Positions 10,385-23,245 of a stretch of 64,000 nt of DNA are shown here, piece after piece. This DNA comes from Proales similis (taxonomy: Eukaryota > Rotifera > Eurotatoria > Ploima > Proalidae): NCBI GenBank assembly GCA_019059635.1, contig JAGVRJ010000003.1:2728001-2792000 (forward strand), read 5' to 3'. The translations under genes and the position numbers were made by a program. Each line of letters begins with the position of its first letter. Position 1 is the first letter of the stretch. Below the pieces are notes generated by a model that was not told where the DNA came from, did no database searches, and worked only from the letters and a program-made list of their open reading frames with translations.

Positions 10385-13300
10385 CTAGTTGGCGGCGTTG
10401 GAAAGCTTGCCGCGGTACTGCTTCTCAAAGTTGCCCTTGGATGTGATTTGCGGCTGCTCGCCCGGATTGAGCACCGTCTCCTGGAACTCGGCGCGCACCG
10501 ATTGGATCAAGTCGTCGCCGCTGATCTTTTTGCGATGCTCCTCGTTTCTTACTTTGAGCGTGGTCTTCTTGCTAGGGTCGTAGTACTGACGAAGTAGCTC
10601 ACTATCCTCGGGCTTGCTCGAGCCGAAGCCGTCCGCTCGGCCGATTGGTGCTGTGAATTTCAATTGGTGCTGTCTGCATTTGCTTGTGGACTGCTTGGGC
10701 TCTTTGAGCTCCTCGAAAGGCAAGTGCGAATGACGCAGCTTGCGCGAGGTGATCGTGGCCGCCTCCACTGCTTCCGAGTCGTGTCGGCCGACAACAAGCG
10801 GTGCACCGGTCACGCTCAATATGCCTCGCTTGATCGCCTCTTTGATGGTGAGAAGACTGGAGCCGTTCTTGGGATCGATGACCATGCCGCTGGTGCGGTC
10901 TATTATGGCCCGTTCGAACGCGTCGTTTATGCTCAAGTCTTTGCTCGTTTTCGGGTCGAATATTCGAAACGTCTGATCGAGTTTACCGCGTCGCACTGCG
11001 CGCTCGAACGGCACCACTTTGTGAGTCTCGAGCAGGAACATCTCGCCCGTGTTCTCGTTGAAGCGCGAGAATATCTTGCGCGTGTTGAACAGGCTGGTCA
11101 GAGTGTGGCCGAGAGAGCGGCCAGTCGCGTAGTCGCACACATTGCCGCGCTCGTCCAGTTTGATGAGATTGTCGAACGCCTGGCGCAACGTCACGTACTC
11201 TTGGTTCAGAGGACTTTCGATCATGACCGACTCGCCGTCGATCAGACCGCGACCGATCGCCTCTTTGAGACAGAGGGTCTCGTGCGACTGCAAGTGCTTG
11301 TACTTGCCCGTGTTCAAGTCGACCAGTCCGCATTTGACCGCGTCCTCGAAGTTCCAGCGATAGACCTTGCCCTCCACCAGTCGGCCTTTGAACATGCCGA
11401 GGCGAGATCTGTCCAGCGCGCCTGTGCGCTTGTTGAACACACTGTAGTTGAGTGCTTCGTTAAGTGTCATGGAGCCCATGGCGCTGTCGGCCACTGCCAC
11501 TCCGTTCGGGTTTATGTGGCCCTTCTCGATCGCCTGGTTAAGCGTCAGACTCTCTTCTGTGTACGGGTCTTTGAATTTGCCGCTCTCCGCATTGAACAGG
11601 CCGAGTCGAATGGCGTTCTGCATTGAAAGGCCGAACGGCTTTCTTTCCACTCGCTCGCTGACCTCAGCTCGGACGAGATTTCGACGCACAGCCTCGCGCA
11701 GTGGCACCGTCTCACCTTGCGTCTGGTCCACGTAGGAGTTGGTCTCTGTGTCGATTATCTGCCGATGAACGGCATCGCTGGCCGATATCAACTCGTTGCT
11801 GTGCGGATCTACGACGCCCGTGATCGTGTAGTTTGTTATCTTGCGCTCCATCAAGGTCTCGGTGACCACCTCGGCGTCGAAATGCTCGTTGGCGCTCTCC
11901 TCTTGGAGAACGACCTCGATCAGACCTTGCGAGATGGCCTCTGAGATGGCGATTCCGTCGCCCGTCTCCGGGTTCGTGTACATTCCTTGTGCGTAGTTGA
12001 GAATTCCGGCCGCTTGAGCCTGAAGACCGCCGATGCGCTCTTTGCTGCGCGGGTCTATGACGCTTTTGACCACGAAGCGTTTGACTTCTTCGCGAATGAA
12101 CTCGCTCGACGCCGACTCGTCCTGAAGCAGATCGGTGACCGTGGCGAACACCACTCCTTCGTTGATGGCCTCGCCGACCTCATACGTGACGCCAGTGTTG
12201 AAATCGGTGTAGGCGCCGCTCTCCTTGTTGAGAATTCCGCCCTCGATCGCTTCGCTCACTTTGATCTCCTTCTGTGTAACCGGATGAAGGAGGCCAGTGA
12301 TCACGTAGATGGCCGTTTTGGTCTTGATGGTGAGCTCTTCGTCGTCGACCGACGAGAACGAGTCTTGTCTGTTTAGTGCGCTTTCTTCGCACTCGTCCTC
12401 TGAGCCGCTTGCATTTGCCACATGATTGCTAAGACCCACGTAGCCCTGTTGGACTGCGTCGGCAAGAGAAAGTGTTTCGTTCGAAACCGATTTAAGATAA
12501 ACGTAATTGGTAAGGTCAAGCAGGCCTCGTCTGAGCGCCACTCGAGGCCGAAGCTTCTCTCCGCTTCGGCTGTCCTTCACCCAGGCGATTTTGTAGGCGA
12601 CGCCGTCGACGCTCACAGACAGCTCCTCGTCCACGTTGGTGAGGTCGTCCGACGCGCCGATTAGGCCCAGGTAAATCGCCTCGTGGACGCTTATTTCCTG
12701 CTTGTTGGCGTAGTTGCGATAGACGTACTGGTCAATGTCGAGCACTTGGCGCTGAAGAGCTCGTTTAGGCGCAATGCGTCGCTGCTTGACCGGATCCCAC
12801 ACCCAGTAGATGGTGTAGGTGATGCCGTTCACTCGAATGGTCAACGCGCTCGTGTCCTCTTCGACACCGATCAGGCCGTCGTCGACCGCTTCGGTCAATG
12901 TGATGCTCGCTCCCGTCTTGAAGTTGTGATAGCAGCTGCGCTCCAGCTCCAATATGCCGCGCTGCACCGCCTCGTCCAGTTTGACTCGCTCGCTCTTAAC
13001 CGTGTCAAACACCCAGATCACCTTGTAGCGTACGCCGCGCACAGTGATTGTGTACACTTCGGTCCATTCTTCGAAGCTCTCCTCATCTTCGTCGTCGACA
13101 GGCTTGCTTTCAAACACGTGCTCGATCAGAATGGGACGCACTGGCTCCTCCTCGACCAGGTCGATAAAGTCGCGCGTCTGTTTCTCGCGCCTCGTCTCAA
13201 CCACTTCGGCCACTTCTTTTACTCGGCGTCCGTTTGAGATGTTTTCGAGCTGACTGCTGATTACGGTCACTGTGCTCTGGTGTTGTCTTCGAGGCTGCGA

Positions 13301-16300
13301 GTCGATTTGCACTTCTTTGCGATCGATGTGCGTCTGGCCGTCAATGTCGATCACGTTTCGACGGCCGGCCGCCTCGTCTATGACCAGAGTGCTCTTGAGC
13401 GGCGCGCTAACCTCCACCAAGGTTCGTCTCTCCTCGATTCTGCTTCGCTCGGGTTGCTGTCGGCGACGAGGCGCCTGGTCGTCATCTAGAACGTCTTCGA
13501 CTCGTTGCGGCTGCTTGAGTTGGCCACTAGAGCCCACGTTTACTCGAACCACGTTCTCTGACCGCTCTTGCTCCTGGCTCTGGACTTTGTGGACCGAGTT
13601 TATGTCGACCACTTGCCGATAGCGCGACTCTGGCTCGCTGATTGTCAACTCTTCGATCTCGTCGACCTCGTAAAGGCCGTGCGAACGGCTGCCAGTCTCG
13701 ATATCAATCTGAAGCACTGTGGCGCCGTCCTGGCCCGTGCTCGTCTTAACAGTCCGCACTCGTTTGTCGGCCGCGTCGCATCGCCGAGCGTTTACCAGGC
13801 CACGCCGCATCGCCTCTGAGATGCTCATGCGTTCGCCGCTGCTCGGATGAACGTAGTTCGCCTCGTTCGGCTCAAACAAGCCGACTTGAATCGCCTTGTC
13901 CAAGCTGAGCGACGCGTTCTTTCTCGGATCGTACAAATCGATTATCATGTAGCACTCGCGAGCGCCTCGGTCATAAAAACGTCCCACTTGCTGCTGCTGC
14001 TCGCTCTTGACGCTGTAGTGGCCGACAATATAGCCAAGCTGGTGAGCTCGGCTCAGACTTATTGATTCGTTTCCAAGCCGATAGGTGAGATTGGTCGGGT
14101 CGATCAGACCGCGACGCATCGCCTCCTCCACGTTCATGTAGTTGCCTTGATAGGCGTCCCTGACCAAGTGAATGTTGAGCGTTCGTGCTTTGGCTCCAAT
14201 GGCGGACGACTGCTCCTGCTGCTGTGGCTCGTCCTCAAACGGCTCGGTGATCACAAGGTTTCGCTCGACCGCTTGTTTAATGGGCACTCGTTCACCAGTG
14301 CGAATGTTGACGTACGAGGCGCTCATTGAGTCGATGAGGCCGCGCTTGATCGCATCGCTAAGGCGCACCTTCTCGCCGTTGAACGGGTCGATCGCGCCGC
14401 AAATGGTGTAGGACGAGTGTTCCTCGAAGCGGTTGGTCGACACCAGCGTCTGGTTTGTGAGCGGATCGTTGGTCTTGTCACTGAGAATGCGCGCTCGTAT
14501 CACGCCCTTGTTTATTGCGTCACTGATCGAGAACGACTGCCGAGTGAGCGGGTGAACGTAGACGCCGTTCTTTCGGTCTAATATGCCCTTGCCGATTGCC
14601 TCTTTGACCGTAATCTCCTCGTTGGCGACCGGATCGAATACGCCGAGAAGATGGAAGGAGCGAGTCTCGCGAATCAGACTCGTGCTCACTGTGTTGGATT
14701 CGAAGTCGCGCGAGTTGGACTCTTGCGACAGAGTCTCGACCAAGACGTGGCCCTTTTGAATCGCTTCGCTTATGGGCATGTGCTGGCCGGTGATCGGGTC
14801 CATGAATGTGCCTTTGTATGGATCGAGCAGTTTGCGCTTGATGGCCTCGGTCGGGGCCAAGAATTCGTTGGTACGAGGGTCGCGAATGCTTTTGACAGAC
14901 ATTGACTGCGTCTCGGAGGAGAAGGAGGACGCACGCGAGGGATCGCTGGTCGACTGGGGCTCGGCCAGCTTCAAGTGGCCGGTCTTCAACGCGTCGACCA
15001 GCGACACGGTGAACGACGAAGAGATAAGCACTCGATTCGACTTGGTAATTAGTCCGAGTCGAATGGCCTCGGCGAGATCGTGCGATCGATTCGCATCGTC
15101 GCACACAAACGCGCTCCTGGCCGCGAGCAGGCCTCGTTCGACAGCTTGAACGAGGCCGATCGGCGCTTGACCGGGCTCGTGCCACGTGCCCGATTCCAAG
15201 TCGAGTCGCTTCTGATTGACCGCGTCGATAAAGTTGAACGCGCGCATCGCAGCCACGTCAATCGAGTTTATGTTCATGAGATTGCGTTCGCAGTTGTCGT
15301 AATAGAAATAGTTGTATGTGACGCTAGACGAGTGAGAAGCGTTGCTCGAATGCCTTAGTTCTCTGTGCCGCTCGAACACATCCTGCCTGAGCTCGTCAAC
15401 AAGCCGCTCCGCATTCCTTGCCTATTGTTCAAAACAAACACAATTAGAACGCGATATTGCAAAGTGAACCACAACTAAAACAACGAACGGTGACGAATAG
15501 AAGAGAATGGGACCCACAGAGAGAGAGAGAGAGAGAGACAGAGAGACAGAGAGAAAGAGGAATTATGTCCAAGCGAGGCAGACTTGTCGAAATCGAGCTG
15601 CTGGCTAAAAGGTCAGCTCAGTGTGCCAACCAGCGAGTGATAGACACTGAGAAAGACAAAAAAAGCGAGAAATAGAGAAAACGAGCGCGCACGAGAGAGA
15701 GAGAGAGAGGAAGGTTGCGACCAAGATTGACGGTGGGAACTATTGAGCGAGCAAACGAGCACCGTCCTAGTTGTAATCAAATAGACAAGCGCGCCGAGAG
15801 AGGCCCCAGGCCGCTCATAATTTTGCACTTTATGCTAATGGAAAATTGAGAAATTCAAATAGACCAGAATTGTAAATGGGCCCTTCAAATGGCTATCGTC
15901 GTTGTGTGAATCGGACGCATGTGTGCATGAACAAAGGCAGTGAAATAAAGCAGCGTCCGGTGCTGCTCTCAGCTGCCAAACAGACGCTTCTAAAACGACT
16001 CAAGGCGACAAGCCGACTCTTCTCCTTATTGCCAACTATTGTCCTCGCTGCTTCTTTAACTCAATGATGCAATCAAATAGCTCATATAGAGTACGAGCAA
16101 ATCTGGCGCGTTGTTTGGCATTTGAGCCCACCGTGCTCGTATTAGTGGTTGTCGGTCGCTTGGACTAATCGCTCGCCCGCTTCAAGCAAACGACGAAATA
16201 ACAATCAGAGAAACTATTTCTTTAGCACATAAACTCGCCCGGGCCGCTCACTCTCAATTATGCCTCAATATACAACTGCGGGTGGTTTTGTGCGGGGCGC

Positions 16301-19300
16301 GGCAGCAGCAAGCATCGCAGTGTTGGCCCTGATGGCTTAGGCGGCATCGCGCCAGTCTCGCAGCCTCGCAGTTCGTCGTCGTTTAAATAAGAATACGCGC
16401 TCGTGTGTGTGTGTGTGCTGAAGTATTGGTGTGCTCGAACTCGCTCGCTCGAATGGAATCTGACGTCCTAATCGTTTGGGCCGAGGGTTTAAGAGGGGAG
16501 ATCTCTTATCGGAGCGAGAAAACGAACGCGCTCGTGCGAGCTTTTTATTTTCATTCAGGCCCTTTTTTTTTTTTTTGATTCGGCAGTGAAAAACTAGACG
16601 GGCTTGAATTGAATAATTGGCCGAGCCGTAATTTTGTAAATTCAGAATCGGTCGCTAATTGAATCAGGATGAAGCACCTGAGAGAATTGAATGAAATAAA
16701 ACAGAAAGGAAAGGTCGTCTGCGTTGCGAACCAAATAGCTAATAAGGATGATTGTGCGCAACAATGATGATTACAACCGCGTGACCCGTCTTGTGCTCGA
16801 GCCACAGCGACCAACACAAAGGCAGTCGGCGTGTGTGTATGTGTGAGAGCGAAACGAGGACAGAGATGAAATGAAATACTGCGATTCAACTCTCCAGCGC
16901 TCTCTAGTCTCTGGCTCATAGTGGCAGACGAGCGTCAATAAAACCGCTTGCGCAACTGCCATCATTCAACTCATCATCGTACACTTCATCCTGCTCATCA
17001 TCTTGCTCATCATCATCGTCATGAGCTAAATAGGCTCAAGAGTAATTTAGCTTGTAAAACGTCGAATGAACGCCCGAGTCCTCGGGGAGGCGAACTTGTT
17101 CGCTGATTAGAAATTTGTTTGAAATAAATATACTTACAATCTGATAGTGTTGGTTTATTGCTTCTGAGTCGCTCCTAGAACTGCTGCGGTCGATGATCCC
17201 CTCGTTGCTGTCGGTCGTGGTTGTCTGAGCCAGAAGCTGCTCTCGGCACCGATCGATTCTATTCGCCAATTGTCTGCAAAGTGAGTGAAAACGAATCAAG
17301 CAAACGAATGCGCGTTTAAATAAATATAAAAACGATTTTATGGCATTTGAAAGAGTCGAAAGCGTCAGGGAGCGAAATGCAACTGAAACGAGCCGAATGA
17401 GTGAAACGCAATCAACTTGATTGATCAAGGCTCACGCTCGGGATTAGCAAAACAAACGAGAATAAACGGTGGCGGCAAACACCGAGCATCAACATGCACG
17501 CCAAACCAACCTGCTCAATTCGTTCAGCTCGCTTCGAACGCAATTGGCCAAACGAGAGTCGAACTGATACTTTCTGGTTGTTGTTGTTGCAGTTTGGCGG
17601 TCGCCAGGCCGCTCGGTCAGTCGCTTTAGTTGCTAAAAGCAGTGCAATTTAGTAAAAGTGAACAAAGTGAAAGAAAGAGAAATTCGATAGGACCGAGGCG
17701 GCCCCTGTTGGCCAGGTCGCGCACACGAGCGGCCTCAGGCACTCGAGCAGTAGTCATCGAAGGTAAACAGACCTGCTCGGCTCGCGCTCGGGCCCATGTG
17801 AAGCTCGCTTACCTGAATGCTCCTGCTCAGCTCGAGGCCGTTTTCGTTCAGTTCGTCCAGCATCTTCTTTGCCGAATACATTTCGCTGAGCACGACCTTG
17901 AATTAGAAATGGAATTAAATTGCTTATTGGCGGGCTGTTTTCTTTTCGGTGGCCAGCTCAGTGACCATGCACGCGTTTTGCTTGCGGGCAAGTAAATGTG
18001 AACAGAAATGCGTAAAAGAATGATGAATTTCAACTGCACACCCAAGCAGGCAAGCCGGTGAGTGAAGGAAACGGTGAATATTGCACTCAATGAACAACAG
18101 ACGCAGTCGAGCAGCCGCAGCAGCATCGGGCGGCACAAAGGAAGCGAGCGCCTGGAGGCAAACGAAAATAAGACGAATGATTGAAGATCGAAGGGCATCA
18201 AGACCACTTTGGCTGGCCTTTCTTCTCTCTTTTAAGCGCCTGAATAAATGCTGATGCGCTCGGCGCCAAGATTGATCGCAGCAGTTGGCCCCTGCTTGCC
18301 ACCACTAGCGCCGCCGCCGCTGCTGCTTGCTTGTGCAATTCATGTTTGCATTCGCGTCCTATTCAAAAACAAACGCCTCTAATTACCTTATGTGATTCGA
18401 GTCGGTAAGAGTCGATGCGGCGCTTAGCTTGGCTATACAAACGCTCAAATGCGTCGAGCAATCGCCTCAGCTCGTCGATTGATTGTTTCCTTTTATTCGG
18501 CGTTCAGCCTCATTTTTGATGCTTCTTCAATTTTTAAAATTCACCTCTGGCTGGTTGTTCTTATCAGCTGGGCGTAATGAGCGCTCAGTTGCTCGATCGA
18601 GTCCACAACTTGCTTGAGAGAGAGGCGACGCTCGGCTCGTTCAAACTCTTCCAGTCTACCTGTCATTCGTTCCAGCTTGATTCGAATAGAGCTGAGCTGG
18701 CCGGCAATCGCCTTTTTTGAAATGAAACAATCTGGCGTTGAATGAGCGGTCGTGCAGCGAGATGAGACAGTAGTCACCTTAAGCTCTTGCTCGGCGCGTT
18801 GAGCGTTCGAGCAAAGACGAACCAAATCCGAACTGACAAGCGACTGGTCAATTTCGATCATTTGTCGCTCGATTCTATGAAACAACTCGCTTGTTTCGTC
18901 GATTATCAATTCGAACGAGTGAACACTTGCAACAATCTGAATAGACACTCTTTTTTTTTTTTTGATTTAAATTGAATAGAAAAGCACCTGTCGAGTGATG
19001 CGCGAGACTCGGAGCGCCTCGAGCTGCGCGCCGGCGAAGCACTTTGATCGAATCGCTAGCAAATCAATCAGATCATATTGTGGATGGTGGCCAGTGCCAG
19101 AGTAGCGCTTACTGTCAATTGAATATTTTGTGACTCGCTTCGGCTCGGCGAGATCTTTGTGAGCACAATTGAGTTGTCCGAATGCAAGCTCGCTTGACGA
19201 GGAGGCTGCTTTAATATTGACAGCGTCTCGATATAAGTGAAGGGGCTGCTTGATTCGGACGCGCAGTCGAACGAAGGCCGGCTCAGCCAACTGAACGAGT

Positions 19301-19637
19301 GAGATCGACGCTTGTTGCTGCATATAGCGTCGTCTGCTGGCAGCTGAATGCTGATCTGAACAGGAGACAGAGGTCGACTGCCGGCCCTGAAAGAGTGAAC
19401 GCGGTTGGGCGGCGATGAACGCTCGGTGCTGGATCGGGCCCTTCTAATGACTTGCTCGTCGAAGCTTTGTTTGCGTTGAAGACCGACCAGTCGGCTGCTG
19501 AGGCACTGTCGGCGGTCACATTGGTGAAAGTGCGAATAGGAAGAGGCCGGACTCGGCTCTTTGGACGCCGAAGAGAAACGGCGGCCCCTCGCCTCTGGAT
19601 TTGCTGGCGGCAGTCGACTCAATCGTTGAGCTTGCAT
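10385..19637 (-). CDS. Plakin-family protein with a plakin-repeat exon
   Basis: A multi-exon minus-strand gene. The last exon (15421-10385) alone encodes about 1,680 residues. Upstream exons that join in phase are 18936-18778, 18711-18545, 18489-18387, 17896-17813, 17632-17511 and 17273-17138. They encode helical, spectrin-like sequence such as ELFHRIERQMIEIDQ and ARNAERLVDELRQDVFERH. A further exon at 18151-18042 is possible but its junction is not resolved. The 5' end is uncertain: a serine/arginine-rich open frame starting at ATG 19637 and an exon ending at 18988 look coding, but I could not join them in phase. The repeats match shot/VAB-10A and plectin-type plakins, which link intermediate filaments, microtubules and junctions. 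I see no calponin-homology, SH3 or GAS2 domain here. An intron of about 1.7 kb separates the giant exon from the rest. Confidence 0.75.
10810..15260 (-). repeat. Plakin (plectin) repeat array within the coding exon
   Basis: About 35 degenerate units of roughly 38 residues, counted by eye, follow the pattern DP.T...lsEAI.kGliD...G.Y..P.tGe. Examples are RLSDAIKRGLI, SISEAMRRGLV and TIKEAIKRGIL. A charged, repeat-poor linker occupies about residues 540-765 of the exon. It is followed by four variant units (about 770-1040) that start with a beta-like G(V/I)xYxIxWV segment before the usual unit. Confidence 0.85.
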
Positions 19638-19769
19638 CTTTGAGAGGGCGCTTGATTGATTTGAGTGAGACGAGCTTGACTGTTCTTGTTTTTCGTTTAA
19701 GTCATCTGGCAAACTGCTGCAATTGCTGATGCCAGATATTCTCCGATAGAGAAAGCCGATACCGTACAA

Positions 19770-21859
19770 TGGCCGCCCAAGAGAGACAGAGACGATCGAG
19801 ATGAAGACTGCCCGAAGAGGCGCTCTGTTAAGTGGTTATCTATGCGAAATAGTCGAGTTCCTATAAATTTCTTGTTAGGCCAGCGCCCTTAAAATTATGC
19901 GCCCACTCGCTAATCGAACTGAACGCCCGAAAATGAGGCACTGATCTCAGAAAATCAAATGCTCTTGAGGCAGCGCCGATAGAACGTTCTTGCTTCGGCA
20001 GCAGCAGCAGAAGAGAAAAAAAGCTAAACTAGAAGAAGTAGACTCGAACAAGCACATGATTTAAAGCCTATGATTGCATGATAATTAATAATAGAGCTCG
20101 ATCGGGCATGAAAAGGCGAGCTCTGATCAGGGGCGTTGATAAGCGCCTGGCTTTCTAAGCCTCGCCGCGTTCATGTGCTTATCAAGGCCCGGCGCTGAGC
20201 TGAAATCAACTCTGCGACTCAGCATGTCCGATCAGAGCGCACTGTACCGCCCTTGCCTTTTTCTTAAACCGAGTCGGCTCTGTTTGCAAGGCAAATTAGA
20301 CCAATTTTGCGCTCGTATGTAGCTGCTCTGGGCAAGTTTGTAGCTGCCGGGCTCCAATTTATACATCGAAGCAGCACACTAGATGAAGTTGGAGGAGGAT
20401 GAACGACAAGCACAAACACAGCGAACTGAATGCAGCAACTTTTCGTTAAAAACTTGTTCACGCCGCTTTGAGAAGAGAGCGTTTTCTTATTCATACAAGA
20501 TTTTAATTACAATCCTCTTTTTTCTCACTCGTTCGTCGGCTGGCTTGCCATACTCGTTCTCCATTTCTCTTCATTCGCTTTATTTTCTCACTCTATCTTT
20601 TGAGCTGAATTCGGCCCGCTCGCTCATCGCCCTCGAATTGTTGTTTCGCTTCGACCGCAAGGAACGCACAGGAAATGAAGTGTGCGGCGTGCACACGCGC
20701 AAACTATTGCCAAGCAGTGTGCCTTCCAATTCGAGTTTAAATTAATCATGCAGGCGTCTAGGGCATGTATATCTACGCCCGAGTGTGTGTGTTGGGTTTG
20801 ATTCAAGGCGATGACAAGAGAGAGAGAGAGCGGATTAGAATTTGTAGAGATATTTCGCGCCAACTCATTTGTCCAAATCGCGTTCGGGATTTGGACCGAC
20901 ACTCGCTCATCATTGCCCATCATCTTCATCATCATGCGCAGCCAATGGTGTTTAACTACCAAAACTAGCGTGACCGCCATCACCACTGACCTTATTTACA
21001 TCTAAATTAATAGAAAATTGAATTAGAAACTCAAATAAACAAACGAGATGGTTGCAGCAGCAGCAGCAGCCGCATTGGTGATTAGGTAGAGACGCGGCAG
21101 AGCGCTTCAACCAGCGCGACTGAGGCAAAAGAAAGGCAACGAGAGAGGGAGAAGGAGGGCGATGAATGCCGAGCGGACTTAGAGCAGGCGAAATGATCAC
21201 CTGGCTCATTGTGAGGCTCGCTACGGGTGTTCATTGTGACTCAATGCTCATAATTATTGACTTTGTAGCCCTACAAGCTCATGCAATCGCGGCTTCCAAC
21301 ATGAACGCCTCAGCCCGGCTTATCTCGAGTCTGGGCACTTAAAATCCGACCGGTTTTCTTTCAAGTGGCGCTTCATCTCTCCCCGCCCGCCTGAGCGTTG
21401 CCTTCTTCTCTTTTTTTTTTTTTGCTCAATTTCGATTATTCTCGGCGCGTTTTCTGGCCTTTTGTTTCGCAATCATCGTGGTCGTTGTCTCAATTTTCAT
21501 TTCTTTCTTCGCCAGCATTTCGCCAAAGATAACAAACGCGCTCGATTGCACCAGCACGACCACCATAAAGCAAAACAAAGACAAACAGCAGAAGCAGCAA
21601 GTAATCTCTAAAGCTCGTACAAACAGATTCTCTTCTTTCAAACGAGATTTCGTCTCGCTTGTTAGGCCCCTTGAGTGGTTGACTCTCCATTCGCCAAAGT
21701 GAAACGCAATCTAAGACAAAGCGTAAAATTGTTTCTTTATTGCCGCTCTTCTTTAATTATACGTTGGGAAAATATATACGCTCTAAAATTGCATAACAAC
21801 ACAACAAACAACAACTTCAAGTTCGCCAAGTTGGTGGGGAACAAAGTAGGGAGAGAAGC
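19770..21859. other. Intergenic region, plakin 5' side to SLC35B2
   Basis: About 2.1 kb with no supported gene. It includes poly-T runs, a CAG-type short repeat near 21056-21070 and GA tracts near 20818. It should hold the plakin promoter, and possibly missing 5' exons of that gene, but none could be recognised. Confidence 0.4.
21736..21741 (-). terminator. Poly(A) signal of SLC35B2-like gene
   Basis: TTTATT on the plus strand (AATAAA on the minus strand) lies 119 bases past the SLC35B2-like stop codon. Confidence 0.55.
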
Positions 21860-23245
21860 CTAGACAATACTGCGGCCGATTTGGGTTCGGTGATCTGGCT
21901 CTTGATCATGGCCGGACTCGTCTGAAGGCAATATTTTGTGCTTGGTGTTCGCACCCGGGCTGCTCAGTTTAAGGTACTGCTGAAAGAACAGGACCGAAAA
22001 TATGAGAAAGACGCCCAGAAGACTCTGAAGCGAGAACGAGTGCTCGAATACGAGCGAGGAGAGCACAATAGACAGAACTTGTCTCGTGGTCATTATCAGC
22101 GAGAATATCAAAGCGCCAAAGTTCTGAATGGTGATGAATATGAATATCTGGCCGACGGCGGCCGTAACAGACAACAAGATCACGTGGCCCAGAATGGCCG
22201 AATGAGTTTGAACAAACTCGACCGTCTGCGAGATCTCGTCGTTAACAAGCGCGCTCACCAGAGTGAACACGCTCGAGTAAAGGTTGGTTATGAACATGAG
22301 CGCAATAGATGACATGCGGTGATTCTTGATGAGCTCGTCTTGCCAAGTGCTGGTGAAACTGTCGCTTATCAAGTAGCCGAGCAGACAGAGCAGGCCGGGC
22401 AGGCTGGTTTCGATTAGCTCGCGCTTTGAAGACGTGTTGCTGATGTCCGAGAAGAGAAAGAGACCGAAAGCGATCAGCGAGACGAACACGTACTCTCTGG
22501 GACGATAGATTTTGTTCGATATCACTTTGCCGGCAATCATGACAAACAGACTTTTGCTGGACTTGGCCAACAGCTGCGAGGTGAAGCTCACGTACTTGAG
22601 CGACTCGTATTGAAACCAGCTGCTGATCACATTGGAAACGGACGAATAAGAGCACTGGAAGAGAGGACCCCAGTTCCTGACCGAGACTATTTTACGCATC
22701 TTCTTGGACACTCGCAAGTCGCAAAGAGGCATCTTGTCCTTGTTGAGCGCCCACAACAAGCAACCGCTCAGAATCAAGGCGGCGAACCGGTTGCTGAACA
22801 CCAGGATTTGCGAGCTTTCGAATTTCTTCTCGCTCGAGCCGGCCACTCCTTCGTACTCGTACTTTAGAATTCGCTCCTGGAGCAGGCCCCACAGCAAGTA
22901 GGACGATTGGATGCCAGCGAAGCAGATCAGAAAGTTGACTGTGCGATTGTTGGTCAAAATTTGCTCGTCGCTTATCTCTTGTTCCTCTTTACTCAGCTCG
23001 GCCTTGATGCCGTTCGTGAACGCGTCGAGTGCTCGTTTAAAGAATCTGGAATCTTTATCTGGAGTTTGCGTGAGTTCGTCCGGCTCATCTGAGTCAGGAG
23101 TTGATTTACCGATGTACCGATTGAACGAATTGCGCTTGTGCAGTTTGTAGATTATCGCCATCGGAATGAACACCAGAAAGTAGCCGAGCATGTTGCGGAA
23201 AAACGAGCCGAACAGCTCAATGAGTTGCTCGTCGAGCGAGGCCAT
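21860..23245 (-). CDS. SLC35B2: PAPS transporter 1 (SLC35B2/slalom-like)
   Basis: A single-exon 461-residue multi-pass nucleotide-sugar transporter of the SLC35B type. It carries the activated sulfate donor PAPS from cytosol into the Golgi lumen for sulfation of glycans and proteins. About ten hydrophobic segments are visible. Family hallmarks include FQYESLKYVSFTSQLLAKSSK in the first half and DSFTSTWQDELIKNHRMSS, GQIFIFITIQNFGALIFSLI and MTTRQVLSIVLSSLVFEHSF in the second. The start was set at the ATG at 23245 (MASLDEQ), not at an upstream non-ATG codon. SLC35B3 (PAPST2) is the main alternative, but the LAKSSK and TSTWQD motifs fit PAPST1 better. The absence of introns is unusual next to its neighbours. 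Confidence 0.82.
   Translation of the reverse strand: MASLDEQLIELFGSFFRNMLGYFLVFIPMAIIYKLHKRNSFNRYIGKSTPDSDEPDELTQTPDKDSRFFKRALDAFTNGIKAELSKEEQEISDEQILTNNRTVNFLICFAGIQSSYLLWGLLQERILKYEYEGVAGSSEKKFESSQILVFSNRFAALILSGCLLWALNKDKMPLCDLRVSKKMRKIVSVRNWGPLFQCSYSSVSNVISSWFQYESLKYVSFTSQLLAKSSKSLFVMIAGKVISNKIYRPREYVFVSLIAFGLFLFSDISNTSSKRELIETSLPGLLCLLGYLISDSFTSTWQDELIKNHRMSSIALMFITNLYSSVFTLVSALVNDEISQTVEFVQTHSAILGHVILLSVTAAVGQIFIFITIQNFGALIFSLIMTTRQVLSIVLSSLVFEHSFSLQSLLGVFLIFSVLFFQQYLKLSSPGANTKHKILPSDESGHDQEPDHRTQIGRSIV

Noticed and set aside
10664-11626. 320-codon plus-strand frame inside the plakin exon, and a similar 374-codon frame at 49712-50836 in Trio
   Set aside because: Antisense shadows of strongly repeated or helical coding sequence. 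The minus-strand proteins match known families.
20383-20745. 120-codon plus-strand open frame in the plakin-SLC35B2 gap
   Set aside because: Low-complexity codons from T-rich DNA and no motif.
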